From contig OX485804.1 of the NCBI GenBank assembly GCA_950295325.1, positions 62,218,533 through 62,282,532 on the forward strand: DNA of 64,000 nt. The letters are read 5' to 3'. A model generated the notes under the pieces. That model ran no database searches and was not told where the DNA came from. It was given only the letters and a program-made list of their open reading frames with translations. Of this stretch, positions 10,541 to 22,255 are shown piece after piece. Each line of letters opens with the position of its first letter. Position 1 is the first letter of the stretch. The translations under genes and the position numbers were made by a program. The stretch is from Polytrichum commune (lineage: Eukaryota > Streptophyta > Polytrichopsida > Polytrichales > Polytrichaceae).

Positions 10541-11517
10541 AAGGGTCAATTTAGACTACGGTGAAGAAGTCCACCGATCAGTCACAAATTTCAACCCAAT
10601 ACAAGGTTATTTGAGGCAACAATTGGTATGGCATACAATATGGGGGGAGGGGGGGACAAGAAAAAAAAAATCCTCAAGTTGGAGTTCTCCAGCCAAGTTT
10701 CTTCTTCAAGGGTTTGAAGTTGTCCAAGAAACTTGACCTATGAAGAACTCCCCATGCAAAAAACAATGTTGCCATGTTGACGTCCATGTCATTTTTTCGT
10801 CCATGTCATTTTTCATCCATGTCCTTTTCTCATCCAAAGAAGTCTTGGCCGTAGTGTTAACTTTGGCTTGTGAAAAAATCCATTTTGCAGCCAAACATAA
10901 CACTTCATTCCCCTAAATTTCTAAATTGGTGCACTTCTTCACCAAACTTTCCTTTGATCACACCAAACTTTTAGTCCAGTTCCAGCCGTGAAATTGATGA
11001 GGATTATGTTCAGAAATAGATGTTGGCCCACCACTTTTCACACTATTACAGCCGGAGATGCCAACGGATGATGTCTGAACTGGCCGGTGTGATCAGTAGT
11101 GCCCTTTGTGTGTTGTTCAAACGCATGAGAAACAAATAATCTAATTTAGTCTCATTGCAAGGCTGGTAAAAGAGGGGGGGGGGGGTGTCACAGAATCAAG
11201 GATAAAGAAGCACAATGTGATTGGGCAAGAGTGATGATGATGATGCTGTTCAGGGTATTTAGAGACCGTAAAGAAAGGCTGAGGATAAGTGCGGATAAGC
11301 GTAAAACCACCTGACAAAGCACAATTGACTAGTTTGTAATCTTTTAATAGAGCTACAATTTTTTTACGTGTTTCTTGGGCAACATGGTGGCAAATTCGTG
11401 TGCATTCTTACCGCCAACCTAACTTAACTTACTACATGTTCTCTCAAATTACATGGAAACTGGATTCTGTGGCCTCAGGTAAATAAATGTTCACATCACT
11501 TAAGGGAGAGGGGGCTG
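10541..11517. other. no gene seen; short homopolymers
   Basis: Contains G runs near 10642-10655 and 11174-11187 and a small repeat of GTCCATGTCATTTTTC (about 10781-10815, two copies). No recognisable domain. Confidence 0.45.
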
Positions 11518-11600
11518 GGGCGAACCAACCTGTACATTGGTTACTTGGAGGCAAGGGTTTAGGCATCCAACAAGGAACGAGTGTATGGGTTGGTTCGCCC
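11518..11600. mobile_element. 83-bp near-palindromic mini-element, single copy
   Basis: Starts GGGCGAACCAACC and ends GGTTGGTTCGCCC, so the outer 13 bases are perfect inverted repeats, and imperfect pairing continues inward to about 28 bp. The core has GGAGGCAAGGGTTTAGGCAT. The same unit, reverse-complemented, makes the 103-bp array at 39381-40086, and a near-identical single copy sits at 35500-35582. No target duplication is obvious. It is non-coding. Confidence 0.85.
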
Positions 11601-11686
11601 GGGGAGGGCAGAGCTTTGGAGTGTTGATGTTTTTAGGTGAATTGGTTTTTAACTTGGGGACATAGGTACTCAATTGGTCAAGGGCG

Positions 11687-12176
11687 TAACATTAGGGCCA
11701 CTTCACACATGAGATAGAGAGCCCGTGACCAGTAGTTCAAGCACTCTCATTGGTGGAAAAGGCGGAGCCAGTTCAAGTTCGCTTCACACTACGGTTGAGG
11801 GACCAACGGAGTGTGTGAATGTAAGATGGATGTAAAAGTCTACGTGGATTCCTACATGGCATCAAATGGATCGTGTCAAATGGTCACTTAACCTAGTTTC
11901 AAAAACACAAAACCAGGAGACCATGGCACACCGAACGCTCACAACCGTTGATTAATTCTATTTTATCATGCGTGAGGACCCCCGTGAATAGAAATTCATT
12001 GAGATAGCATTTGGTAGGGGCCCGGTCACATATGACTTCACACTACACTTGAGGGTCCGTGACCACACTGCATGATTTTGGAGGTGCTTTGGGATGGCCT
12101 TTGGACAATTTCTTTTGGGCTCTCACAATTCCACGGTCACAACTCTTGGCTCATGTGTGAAGTGGCCCTAACATTA
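11687..12176. mobile_element. non-autonomous DNA transposon family D, copy 1, with 8-bp target duplication
   Basis: Element proper is 11695-12168 (474 bp). Its terminal inverted repeats start GGGCCACTTCACACATGAG, perfect over 19 bases. It is flanked on both sides by TAACATTA (11687-11694 and 12169-12176). An 8-bp duplication fits the hAT superfamily; the ends are not a textbook hAT CAGNG, so hAT is inference. Internal direct repeats of the phrase ACTTCACACTACRSTTGAGG lie about 200 bp apart, a possible transposase-binding subterminal repeat. No coding capacity. Copies lie at 25651-26068, 40411-40908 and 50910-51402. Confidence 0.85.
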
Positions 12177-15069
12177 GTCAACAAGCAAGCTTACTTCCAT
12201 GTCTACAAATACATAATCTTTACTTACCTCAATGTTGCACTAGCAACGGTGATGTTGTCCCTAGTAACTCGTCATTCTAATGGATACTTGGTTATTGCAT
12301 GTTGGTACAATGAGTCAACACACTCATACCAGGGCCACACCAAGCCAGCCAATGGCCTAGCCTGCAAGACTTGGCTGTCCATCCAATTTTGCAATTGATG
12401 GACCCTCAAGCTTAGTGTAAAATGAAAGTGGACCATGTTGAGAGACTGCAACAAATTTCTCCTAGATAATCCAAATAGTAGTGTCAAGTGTAGGACCCTA
12501 CCATCCATGGCAATACGATATTTCTAGAAGCCCATGGCAAATTAATTGCTTGCACAACTCTTAAGCTTGCGGTAGGCCCCACCTTATTTTGATGGGCCTA
12601 ACACAACATTTGGTAGATCATTAAACATTGTCCACTTGGTGGCATGTAAGACACCATGTAGGGTTTTTTCATTCACTCAAATTTCTTTGGTCCTCATGCC
12701 CTCAAGGTCTAGTGTAAAGTGAACTTGGGCTATCTGTGACTTCTCACATGATTTTGTAAATCACGGGTCAAGGGCCCTTAAGCTCTAGTGTAAATTGCCC
12801 CTAAAATTAATCATGACATGGAATTGATTAAAATTTTCATGATGCCAAAAGACTTATGAAACTAGAGGTATATCATAGAGCTACAACTGGATCAATTTGA
12901 CGAAAACTAAGTAGATTCTAGCCTCCGTATTATGACACTCTACTATATGACACATTTCATATTGACTAAACTTTCTAGTGTTGATTTTACCCCCATACTA
13001 CGAGTATGACTATGATGCCCGTGATATAACCATTCTTTAGGCATAATATGTTATATAACAGAGGTTATTAATGCACATAAGTGATGGGCGCCACATTTAT
13101 CTCACAGGTTCATATGTGATTAGTACTTTGAAACATGCAAAGGAACATTGGGGAACAACGTCGTGAGCATATTTTTCTTCAATACACATGTTCTTTCATA
13201 CTTATAACGCATCTTCATTGTGGATACAAAATTGCATTTACATTGAAATAGGCAATTTTCTTGAAAAAACCTCAACATTATTGTACGACATTTGAGGCCA
13301 ACTTGTAATATTGCCAAGACTAGTACATTCGGATATATAGTATGGTACTTCTTTGTGAGGTGTAATGTCTCCTAATAAAAAGGGAACAATATACAATTCA
13401 AAACATGTAGGGGCCCAGTCAAATGAAGAAGAGAATAAGTGTTTTAAAATTGGCGTGGTCACGACTCATTAATTAGTGAGTGAGTCCCTGCCATTCATTT
13501 GGCTTCCAGAAATAGGGAAAATTTGAACGTAATGTTGGAAGTATTCCTCGTGGTGGTATATAAGGAAGATTTGGGACTCGGGAGATTGTGGCTCAAGAAG
13601 TGGTTTAAAATTGGACTCGGGATGTTTTGAAATCTAGGATTATTACTAAGAAGATCTTATATAATATATTGACGGAGTGTTATAAGAAGGCCGGGATACA
13701 TATATAAGAAGAAGAAGCCTTCAATCATGTGTTTGAACTTTGGGACCCACAAATCTTTGATCACCTAATTTGGCAATTACAGTTGTAGCTAAGACATCAT
13801 CGTGGCCGTTGATTTTGAAAAGTGGGTAGACACGTTTGCCATAAGGTAGATGGGTCTCAAATGAAATTGATTTTAGAGTCTAGTAATTAAGCCCATGTCA
13901 TTGAGGCGTTGTGGATGGAGGGTGTGTGGTCGTGGGCAGATCACATCCAAGCCATCCATTCACAGAGCCCCATCCTACGGTCTATGAAACCGCTCATGCA
14001 GCTTGAATTTTTTTTCTTCTTTTCAACGGATGAAATTTCGGTGAATGAAAAATTAGTGTTTGCAAGATGAAGGGGTTGATAATTCATCCCGTCTTATGAA
14101 AGCATTTGTGTGGGATTTTGAAGGTTCTCAAAGGGGTCCCCACATTCCCAATGGAGTTTCCCTCCAGGTTAAATTTCATTTGATTTCAAGGTTGGTCATC
14201 AAAAAGGGGCTTGGAGTCGATGGCTTGTACCCTTGGTTCTACATTTTGGAAGCATGAGGTAGGGATTCAAATCCCTCCATTGGCATCATCTCCTTCGCAA
14301 GTCCTTTTAATGAAGAACTTAGTTTGGAAAATTCCATTCAAGCTTTGTGAGAAGATGGAGGTGGAGATTTCATTCAACCCGATTTTTTTCAGGCTCAACC
14401 TGAGGGGAAGAGAGGCCAGAAGTTGGGGCAACATAGGAGCTTTTATATTTGTCAGATTGTAATCAACGCCGGAGATCTTCCCAGCCCACGACCACATGGG
14501 AGGTGTTCACATCGCCTCAGTGACGGGGTTGGTAAGCTCAAAGGATTATGGTGAACTTTCCTCAACTACACCGATCATCCCAATTAGTGCATGTTACTAC
14601 AAAAAGTTACACAATGCTATAACTATTTATTGTGAATGTAATATTTCACCAAGGAAAGTCATTTACCATCTATAATGTTTGAACAACCTATTAAACTTTC
14701 ATTAGTAAATTGAACTCATGAGGTAGACGTTATTGCAATGTGTAAGTCCAAATATTAACATACACTAATTGGGGTAATCAATGTATGAGATGGTGAAAGT
14801 AAAACACTATTCCTCGTGAGGATAAATTTCACCTTTCATTTAATTTTCAAGTCCAAGATTGGGTTTTCACAACAATAATGTAAATGGGTCTTAAATGGCT
14901 ACTTTTCCGACTAACCTACTTGTCCTAGGACATGAAACACATGATTAGTACGAGATGGTTAGCGAATAAAAAATTAGGCCGTAGCCACTTTTCCCATATT
15001 GTTTGGAGCTCGCTTGAATATCTTATTCACTCTCAAAGTGAAGATTCTAGTATCATTAAATGGTAATAT
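12177..15069. other. about 2.9 kb without a recognised gene
   Basis: AT-rich. Short phrases with CTCAAG-CTTAGTGTAAA and AGCTCTAGTGTAAATTGCCCC (about 12400-12800) look like eroded ends of an unclassified element. A run near 14225-14275 with GGGATTCAAATCCCTCC resembles a tRNA T-arm, but no full tRNA fold can be built. Frames at 14060-14462 have no motif. Confidence 0.4.
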
Positions 15070-15250
15070 AGTTCCCCCCTCCCCCAGTTATGTTGATTAT
15101 TGAACCTATAATGGTTAGCATATAATAAGCTCATAGTCCAATCTCTTTTAAACACGTGTTTATTTTGGTGTCCAGTCTTGGATGCACACCTAACCACACA
15201 CCACTCAAATATAGGTGTCCGATTAAGATAAGTAACCACATTAGGCACAC
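15070..15250 (+). repeat. dispersed repeat family B, copy 2
   Basis: Retains the right half of the family (GTCCAATCTCTTTTAAACAC, ATATAGGTGTCCGATTAAG). The left half is lost. Confidence 0.6.
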
Positions 15251-16065
15251 CTACCTTAGAGGAAGTTTTAGCTTGATAAATTCATATTATATGAAAATCT
15301 ATACCAAATATATGATTTATTGTGACATTGAAATTGGTTTGCAATGTTAACTATAGTGATCTTCATGACTTGTCATACAACACCCTAGTCTCATATGACA
15401 CTTTCTCTATTTGTCATCAAGTGATTGCAAGATAATGATGTGGGTCAATAATGAATAGTGTGGGCCACACTAAAGCAAATATAAGTGTAGGTTTTGTAGT
15501 TCGAGGGTTACCTCTACCATAAAAATATTATAGGACATTCTAGTTCATCAAGTTTGATGGTGTCGGGTGGTCTCATCCAATGTATGATTGACATCTGGCA
15601 AAATTTGAGGAACCTTATGGGTAACTAATTGTATGAGGTATAGGTTGTCAGCTCCTCCCCAGCTTGAAATATCATACACTCAAGGTAGACATGCCCAATT
15701 CGATTACTTGTCTCAATCGGAAGCTAATATTTTAGTACTATGTAGTTAGGTGTGACTCCAAGAATGAATACCAAAAAAATGTTGTATCAAAATAAAAAGA
15801 TTGATTACATGCTCAAAATATGATCACCAATTTTAGGCTCAATAGTCAACATAATTGAGAGGATCTATACGACCATTTAATGAGTGAAAGAATCTTCGTA
15901 TGAATAATAAACTCATATGGGGTCCAAAAGTTGTAAGCAAAGGGGCTATGACCTCAATTTGGTAATTATCTTGTACTAATTGCATGTGTTCATGGAAAAA
16001 TGGGCTAATCGAGAAATTGAGTAACCAATTTTACCCCATCGACCTTATTGGAAGTTACAGTAAAT
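15251..16065. other. no feature seen
   Basis: AT-rich intergenic sequence without recognised structure. Confidence 0.4.
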
Positions 16066-16380
16066 AAGCCCATTACTATGGGTCACAATAGTATCTAGAG
16101 CCCACACTAATTCTCATAACGACAATTAATGCGGGCCACATTAATATTCAACTCACGCTAGATTTATACTAGAAAGTTAGCGTGGACCTCTATATTTCTT
16201 TTTGAATGTGGGTGAAGGTTTTTCTCCTTTTTTTGTGCTACTTTTGATGTATGTAAGGTTTTTGTCGGAAGTGTTCATAAAGTTTTGGTGGAAGACTGAA
16301 GATCTTGGACCCATGGTAATTCCACCTTGACTAGAAAATTAGTGTGACCCACACTAATTATTTCCACACATAGGACCATT
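16066..16380 (-). repeat. dispersed repeat family G, copy 1 (reverse)
   Basis: Reverse-oriented relative to 33685-34022. Ends carry AGTGTGACCCACACTAATTA-like sequence and the interior shares TTGGAC/GTCCAAGA and GGAAGTCTTC-like phrases. Part of it recurs at 43513-43665. Unclassified. Confidence 0.55.
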
Positions 16381-17599
16381 TGGTGTACTAATCACAAGGA
16401 TGAGAGGATGGGATTGGTAGGTTGTAATTTGTAGTGAAGGAGCCCAACCTAGAGTCCTTTTTCCCCAAGGACCTTGAAACTCCCAACAAATGTAAAGGTC
16501 CTCTAAAGCCTCCCAGAAAGTAGATGCCTTATGTGGCATATATATCTACATCCACCAACCTTTGCATGCCACCCTTTCGCCATTGAGTGCTCGGGCGACC
16601 CAAAACGGGATGCCAACTAGATTTTTTAATGGGTTTACAACCCACCATGAGTCTTCCTAGGTGGCAGTCTACCATGAGTGTGTGGAGGTCAATTTGAGCT
16701 ATTTAATCATCCTATTTCTACAGAGTAATGACAAAATGTGGAAGGTTCAAATTTTTTGGGGAGATTGTTTTTTTCTTTCTATTTTAGTTTCTAAAAACAA
16801 AATTGCCCCTATCTCAAATGACCTACCGATTGATGTGTGTTCAAGAGGAACATGCCCTAAAAGACTGGGTGTAGTGCTAAAAAATGAGCGGACAAGTTAC
16901 CCAATATGCACATATGGGCTTGCTAAACACCTACTATGGTAGGCTGAATCATTATGCACCATTAGAGAGGTTCCTTCATGGCAATTTAAGAAGCCTCCCA
17001 CCCGACTCTCAAGGGCCCACATGTCAGCCACTTGAGAGTCGCCTCATACAATGGCACAAATGAAGATGCAGAAGCATGAAATTTTGGTAACCACCTCATG
17101 AAGCATAATTCAATTGTTGAAGTGGTAGGTTTCAACCCAATTGCCCATGATACCAGCCTGGATTAAATTATATTGAAAGGCAAAAATCTAGGCCTTTTCA
17201 ATCCTAGAAGGATCAAATTTGGTGGCAATTGCATAATGCCAATAAGTGATGGAATTCAAATTAATATGTTGCAACTTCACAGATAGAAAAGTGAGCTTTG
17301 CTCCTTGGAGAGTCGTAGATGTCCACTGTAGATAGTGGATTTGGGATTTGAGAAGGAAACTTGTCTAAGAAACATGTCTAAGGAGTATGAGAGTAAGAAC
17401 ATACAAGTTGGAGAGACCAACATGCTAGATGGTGAGCCAACTATCAAGCATGGTGGATGAGAATGAAAGCAATTTTCAAGTGAGAGAAATTGTGGGAGCT
17501 AGTAGAATCAAAGATCGCTGCCACAACCTAATTGATGGATCTAGCAAGACTTAGCATTAACCATATGCAATTCACATCGATGAAAGCTAATGCATATTC
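16381..17599. other. no intact gene; possible upstream part of Copia relic
   Basis: Short frames only (16354-16539 minus, 16661-16942 plus). The last few hundred bases may be eroded gag of the element that follows, but no gag motif can be named. No LTR pair was found. Confidence 0.35.
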
Positions 17600-19700
17600 A
17601 ACAACAAACTCATGAAGGTCATTCAAGATCGGCAAAATCCGGCTTATCAGTGGGTTAAACTTTGTGAGAAATATGTAAAGTATGCCAAGTAGGTAGACAA
17701 ATGCAAGAGATCTCCAAAGAAACCACCTAACCAAGCCAAGAAAGTTATGTAATTGGTTCACTTGGATTTAATCGGACCCTTGTTGAAGGCATCACTAAAT
17801 TGGTCTTGTTTGGAATGTTCACAAATGATTTCTCTAGGAAATCATTTGTTTACTTTATGAAGGCAAAATCCAAAACATTGGACAAGTTTAAAGTGTACAC
17901 TACCCAAGTGAAAGCCAAGATTGGAGAGAAAATCCTAATGCTAAGGACCAACCACAATGTTGAGTACACGTCTAAGATGTTTAAGGAGTATTGTGCACTG
18001 CTTGGCATAATTTTTGTTTGATTGAGGCAAATCCTCTGGAGCAAATGACATTGCCGAAAGGTGTAATAGGTTAGCAATCGAGAAGATGAAAAGCATCATG
18101 ATTGCAAGTGAATCACCAAGATACATGATTTGGAGTGAGGCATTGATCACCTTGAATTACTTGATCAACTAAGGGCTAATTAGAGCAAATGTTGGGGTTA
18201 CGCATGAGGATTGTATTAAAACCACACCTTAATGTATGTCACGTACGAATTTGGGATTGTAATAAGCTACGTGCACATCCCTAAGTCATACATAAATAAA
18301 TTAGAAAGCAAGTCTGTGAAAGGTGTGCTAGTGGGGTTTGTGATGAAACAAAGGCAATAACCACTTTATCACGGCAATAGCCTTTTGATCCTAGTATGGA
18401 TGAAATTCTAACTACCACACACTAGATGAAAGCCACCAAAAGTTGAAAATTGCCCACTTCGGCCAAGCTATGGCAAAAAAAAATGGCTTACAATGGCCAT
18501 GAGAGGGTGAAAGGTTTTTCCCCTTGACATGAAAACTACAATTTTGACTGGGTTTATCATGGAGACTATCTACATGTTTGTTCTCTAGGTTTCAAGTCAG
18601 AAGAGAACAAAGGAATGTGTGCTTATTGATTAGGGTTGTTTACAAATTAAAACAAACACTTATATGTCCGGACAATCATATTTACATCACGGTGATATAC
18701 TTCAAGCTCATACGTAGTATTGTTGACTACAACATATACCTGATGTAAGGGACGATAACATATTTTATATGTTAATGGCAGGGATGATGAAGGTGAGGTC
18801 AAAGGATTAAACTTGAGGTTCCAGTGCACTTTCAAATGTTAGTATTTGGGAAAATCCAAGATGTATCTTGGTATGGATGGTATTTCAATATATCAAAGCT
18901 AGCATGTCTTGAAGATTGTGCAAAGGCTTGGCATGCAAGAATATAAGCCAATAAAGGTACCAATGGACCCAAGTTTGGTAGTTGTGCCTGTATGAAGTCT
19001 CCAAATTGCAATTTAAAGATGAATGGGCAATGATTGGGTGCTTAAGATGAATTACTACAAGCATGAACCATATTAAGTATGCGTTGGTTGATGCTCAAGG
19101 TATGCAACAACTCCACTAAAAAACATCTTGCAATATCTCATGGGAACCCCTAGATTATATGGAATCTTGTTTTCATTAGATAATGATAAGAATATTTTTT
19201 ACCTATGCAAATGCGCAACACTGGCGATGAAGTGATACAAGGGTATCAACTGGAGGTACCCTATACAAGATTAGAAATACTCGAGTTGTTGCAACAAGTC
19301 CACTTCAACCTACAACAACTAGGTCAACATCAAAGTATAGGATATAGGGGGGAAACAAAGTTTAGTCACTTTGGATGTTGATATTAATGTTATGTATCTA
19401 CAAAGGCTCATGCAAGAAATAAATGTCAATTGCAATGAGTCAACCATGATTTGTGAATGTAATCAATCCAATATAAAAATGGTACACATTATAGTCATGC
19501 ACGTAAACACGAAACATATTGATATTCATGTGCATTTTGTCCGGGAAGTTCAAGAGGAGGGCCGCATAGATGCATGCTACATCTCAACCAAGGAGCAACA
19601 AGTTGACATCTTGAGGAAACCCCTAGGGTTTGGGGAGTTGATTGAAATGCAAGAGCTAATTGGAATCAAGACTCTAGTTATTGTTGCCCAATTGTTGCAT
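17600..19700 (+). pseudogene. degraded Ty1/Copia retrotransposon pol (integrase to RNase H)
   Basis: Remnant polyprotein broken by many stops and frameshifts. In order: a zinc-knuckle-like stretch and the integrase entry VHLDLIGP (about 17757), the integrase core remnant VEYTSKMFKEYCALLGI (about 17959-18012), a region matching the Copia C-terminal integrase CH-x-R-x-WDC (about 18235), an eroded reverse-transcriptase YVDD area (about 18760), then YLGMDGISIYQSQHVLKIVQ followed by GMQEYKPIKVPMDP (about 18860-18970). RNase H follows, including CNQSNIKM, TKHIDIHVHFVRE and ISTKEQQVDILRKPLG (about 19450-19640). This order (integrase before RT) is diagnostic for Copia. The catalytic Asp context EYTS keeps E but the preceding DNG is changed to HNV. 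The longest surviving frame is 19371-19703. I could not define LTRs, so length and age are unknown. Not functional. Confidence 0.85.
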
Positions 19701-20013
19701 TGAATCTTTGTCTAACCCAATGCGGTGTGGCTTGGTTCGAAATTGAACAGAAATTGGATGCCAGACATGTTGCTTAGAAAACTAGACATGAGGAGAACAA
19801 ACAATTGATAGCAATGAAAAAAATATCAAAGAAGATGAAAAGCAAGTGGGAGCAAAGAGAGCGGCACAAGACAAGACAATCAATGCACAATGGTCAAGTA
19901 GTGCTTGTGCCATCGTGGGATGAAGACTACATGATGCCATTATGAGCTAGGCTCAAGTCCATCAGAGGAGTGAATTCTTGCCAAACATCAAGGCGTAATA
20001 CCATTCCTCTTAT

Positions 20014-20240
20014 GGGGGGGGGGGGGGGGGGGAGGGGGGCTTACATTGAAGTTGGACATAGTAGCACCTCAACATGGACGATCCTGAAGGAGTTTGTTTG
20101 GAGTGAAGGATGCGCGCCATGCACACTTTTGCCAAACTTAAGGGGGACTTATATTGAAGTTGGACATAGGAGCACCTCAACATGGACGCTCTTGGTGGAG
20201 ATTGTTTGGAGCGAGGGATGCACGCCATGCAAGTTTTTGG
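20014..20240 (+). repeat. G-run followed by 108-bp tandem duplication
   Basis: A G tract (20014-20039, one A) precedes two copies of a 108-bp unit (20041-20148 and from 20149). The unit border between copies reads AAGGGGGACTT, so the long G tract looks like an expanded form of the same border. 108 is a multiple of 3, so an open frame (19970-20377) repeats a 36-residue block with STSTWT and VWSEGC. No known domain; coding status is doubtful. It sits just downstream of the Copia relic. Confidence 0.7.
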
Positions 20241-21394
20241 GGCCATGTAGATTGCATGCATGTGTGGAGGGTGACAAATTGACGGTAAGGAGAGGCCACC
20301 ATCATTGCTTGCTTAGGGGCACATTTTGGGTCGACCTCAACAAGATAGTGGCCTCTCTACCATGTGGACATGATTGAAAGAGATTGGAGTAGTGGGCCCA
20401 TACCATGATCACTTATGAGCAATATATTGTGTACCTCCTTTTGAAAAAAATGAAGAATTGTTGATTTGCTTATATTCGCATCTATTTTGTGTTTGAAAAA
20501 ATAAGATTGAAAATTGAAATTTGTGCATGTGTCAATCTTATGGATGACATTCCTTAAATGGATGGTTTAGCTTTGAACACCTTATGTATATTCCTCGAAA
20601 TGATAACTTACCATTTCCATGCTGACCCTAGAAGGACCAAGGAGTTGTATGATCTATATATACAATTGATACAAGCCTCACCAAGTCTTAAAATCTAATC
20701 TATGGGTTTGAACTTTATCTAGTGCATTTTATTTATTTAAGAAGAAACATAAAATCTAGTCATACACAACAATCATCAAAATGGACAAATTTTCAATGCA
20801 ATCCAAAAATCCATAGAGTATCAAGCCCATACAAAAAGAGTCCATGAATGAAGTTGATGCATAAGCCCAAAAGTGAGTGCTCTTACAATACGAGGATGAT
20901 CCATACTTGAAAATAGTCATCACATATGCTATATACCCTCTTAACAAGCTAATGGAAAAACACACAAAGGTGAAATGCCTTACAAATAGACTCGCCCGCA
21001 TAGCCATTGGTAAGCATTGGTGGAATGAACTCTCAAAGGCTAAGTCTACATTTCAAAGGCTAACTAAAAGTCACAAAAATTGAGTGTAAATCCTTTTTAG
21101 TTAACTTTGAGACGTAGAGGACAAAACTAACTCACAAAGTCTAAAACTCACATATAGGCTAACACTATTTCACAAAGTCTAAAACTAGGTAACAAAGTCA
21201 AAGACTCACATTATCCAAGGCTCACAAAGAGAAAGATGCACAAAGGCTAATACTCACCAAAGTAGTGTAAGTTTTAAAAGCCTTCGTGTATAAGTAACAA
21301 CACCATCCTAGCAGACATTGTCCTAATCAAGTATTTTATCAAAACTCACTTTGCCATAAAGGTACATTGTGTAATCAAGCTAATGCCGATTCAA
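20241..21394. other. no gene recognised
   Basis: Contains CAAAG(T/G)CTAA-type short repeats at 21040-21260 (repeated phrases CACAAAGTCTAAAACT and AAAGGCTAA). A frame near 20877-21083 has no motif that I recognise. Confidence 0.4.
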
Positions 21395-22255
21395 AAAAAA
21401 ATACTAAGCAAGCAATCAAGTTTGAAAAATTGGTAGTATTTAGGGCGAGTAGAATAAACGCATCTCATCAAACATTTGAATTTCCTTTTTAATTTGCATG
21501 TTCCCCACACCATGACCCTATAGCATGCATGCAATTTATGGAAGGTGTCAATTGCAAGAATATTTGCACGCAATGGAATTTCACCCCTCCCCATTCTCCA
21601 TAGGATATACATATTTGCTTCCACATACTCAATATCTCCCAAAACCATTTTGAGGCACTCATTTGAATGTGTGGAATAATCATACCAATGAAAATTCAAG
21701 TGAGATTGTCACAAGCAAGTGACATTGTGGAAAGATCCGAGATAATGCAAGTCTACATAAATGAAGCGATCAATATTGTCAACAATGACAATACTATATA
21801 TATTTTGGACAAAGATCCTTCTGTTCAACCATCGAGAATGGTTATGATCCTTGTTAGGTTGCCTACTCTTGACCAATGTATTGTCTATGTTGCCAATCAC
21901 TCCTTCCAGTCCATGGGGCATTTCACCCATAACAACTTGAGCATAACCATTAGGCCATTCAATTTCACTCTCAATTGCTTCAATAGTACATGATGCAATA
22001 AAGATTGCATTGTTCACATCATCTCTTGCCCCAATTCCATAAAAAAAACCTTAAAAAAATATGTGTTATCATGTTTCAAAAAGAAAAGAAAAAAAAGGAA
22101 GCGTTGTTTAAAATTAAGCTTACATGGAAAACTAGCAAGGGTAGTAACCTCTCTCTTTATTTGTGCATTGGCCGCAATGACTAGACAAACATCCACGAGA
22201 ATTTGTCAAACTCGTCAATTGTAAAGTTTGCCAGGTTCTTGAACATCATGGGACT
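21395..22255 (-). pseudogene. PIF/Harbinger transposase relic (DDE_Tnp_4 type)
   Basis: Reading leftward: an N-terminal segment with NFTIDEFDKF (about 22240-22200) and ANAQIKREVTTLASFPCKL then LKHDNT (about 22190-22060). Next comes the catalytic core: NAIFIASC, WPNGYAQ, GVIGNIDNTLVKSRQPN, NRRIFVQN, IVIVDNIDRFIYVDLHYLGS, FHNVTCL (22017-21709). Finally the third region: GDIEYVEANMYILWRMGRGEI, KLHACYRV, LKRKFKCLM, STRPKYYQFF (about 21690-21410). The order and spacing match plant Harbinger nuclease. The IDGT-type first Asp survives as IDNT, but the usual GSFHD Asp is Asn (FHNV), and frameshifts separate the pieces. Inactive. No terminal repeats were found. Confidence 0.82.

Noticed and set aside
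14225-14275. tRNA-like T-arm (GGGATTCAAATCCCTCC)
   Set aside because: No matching acceptor, D-arm or anticodon stem can be built around it.
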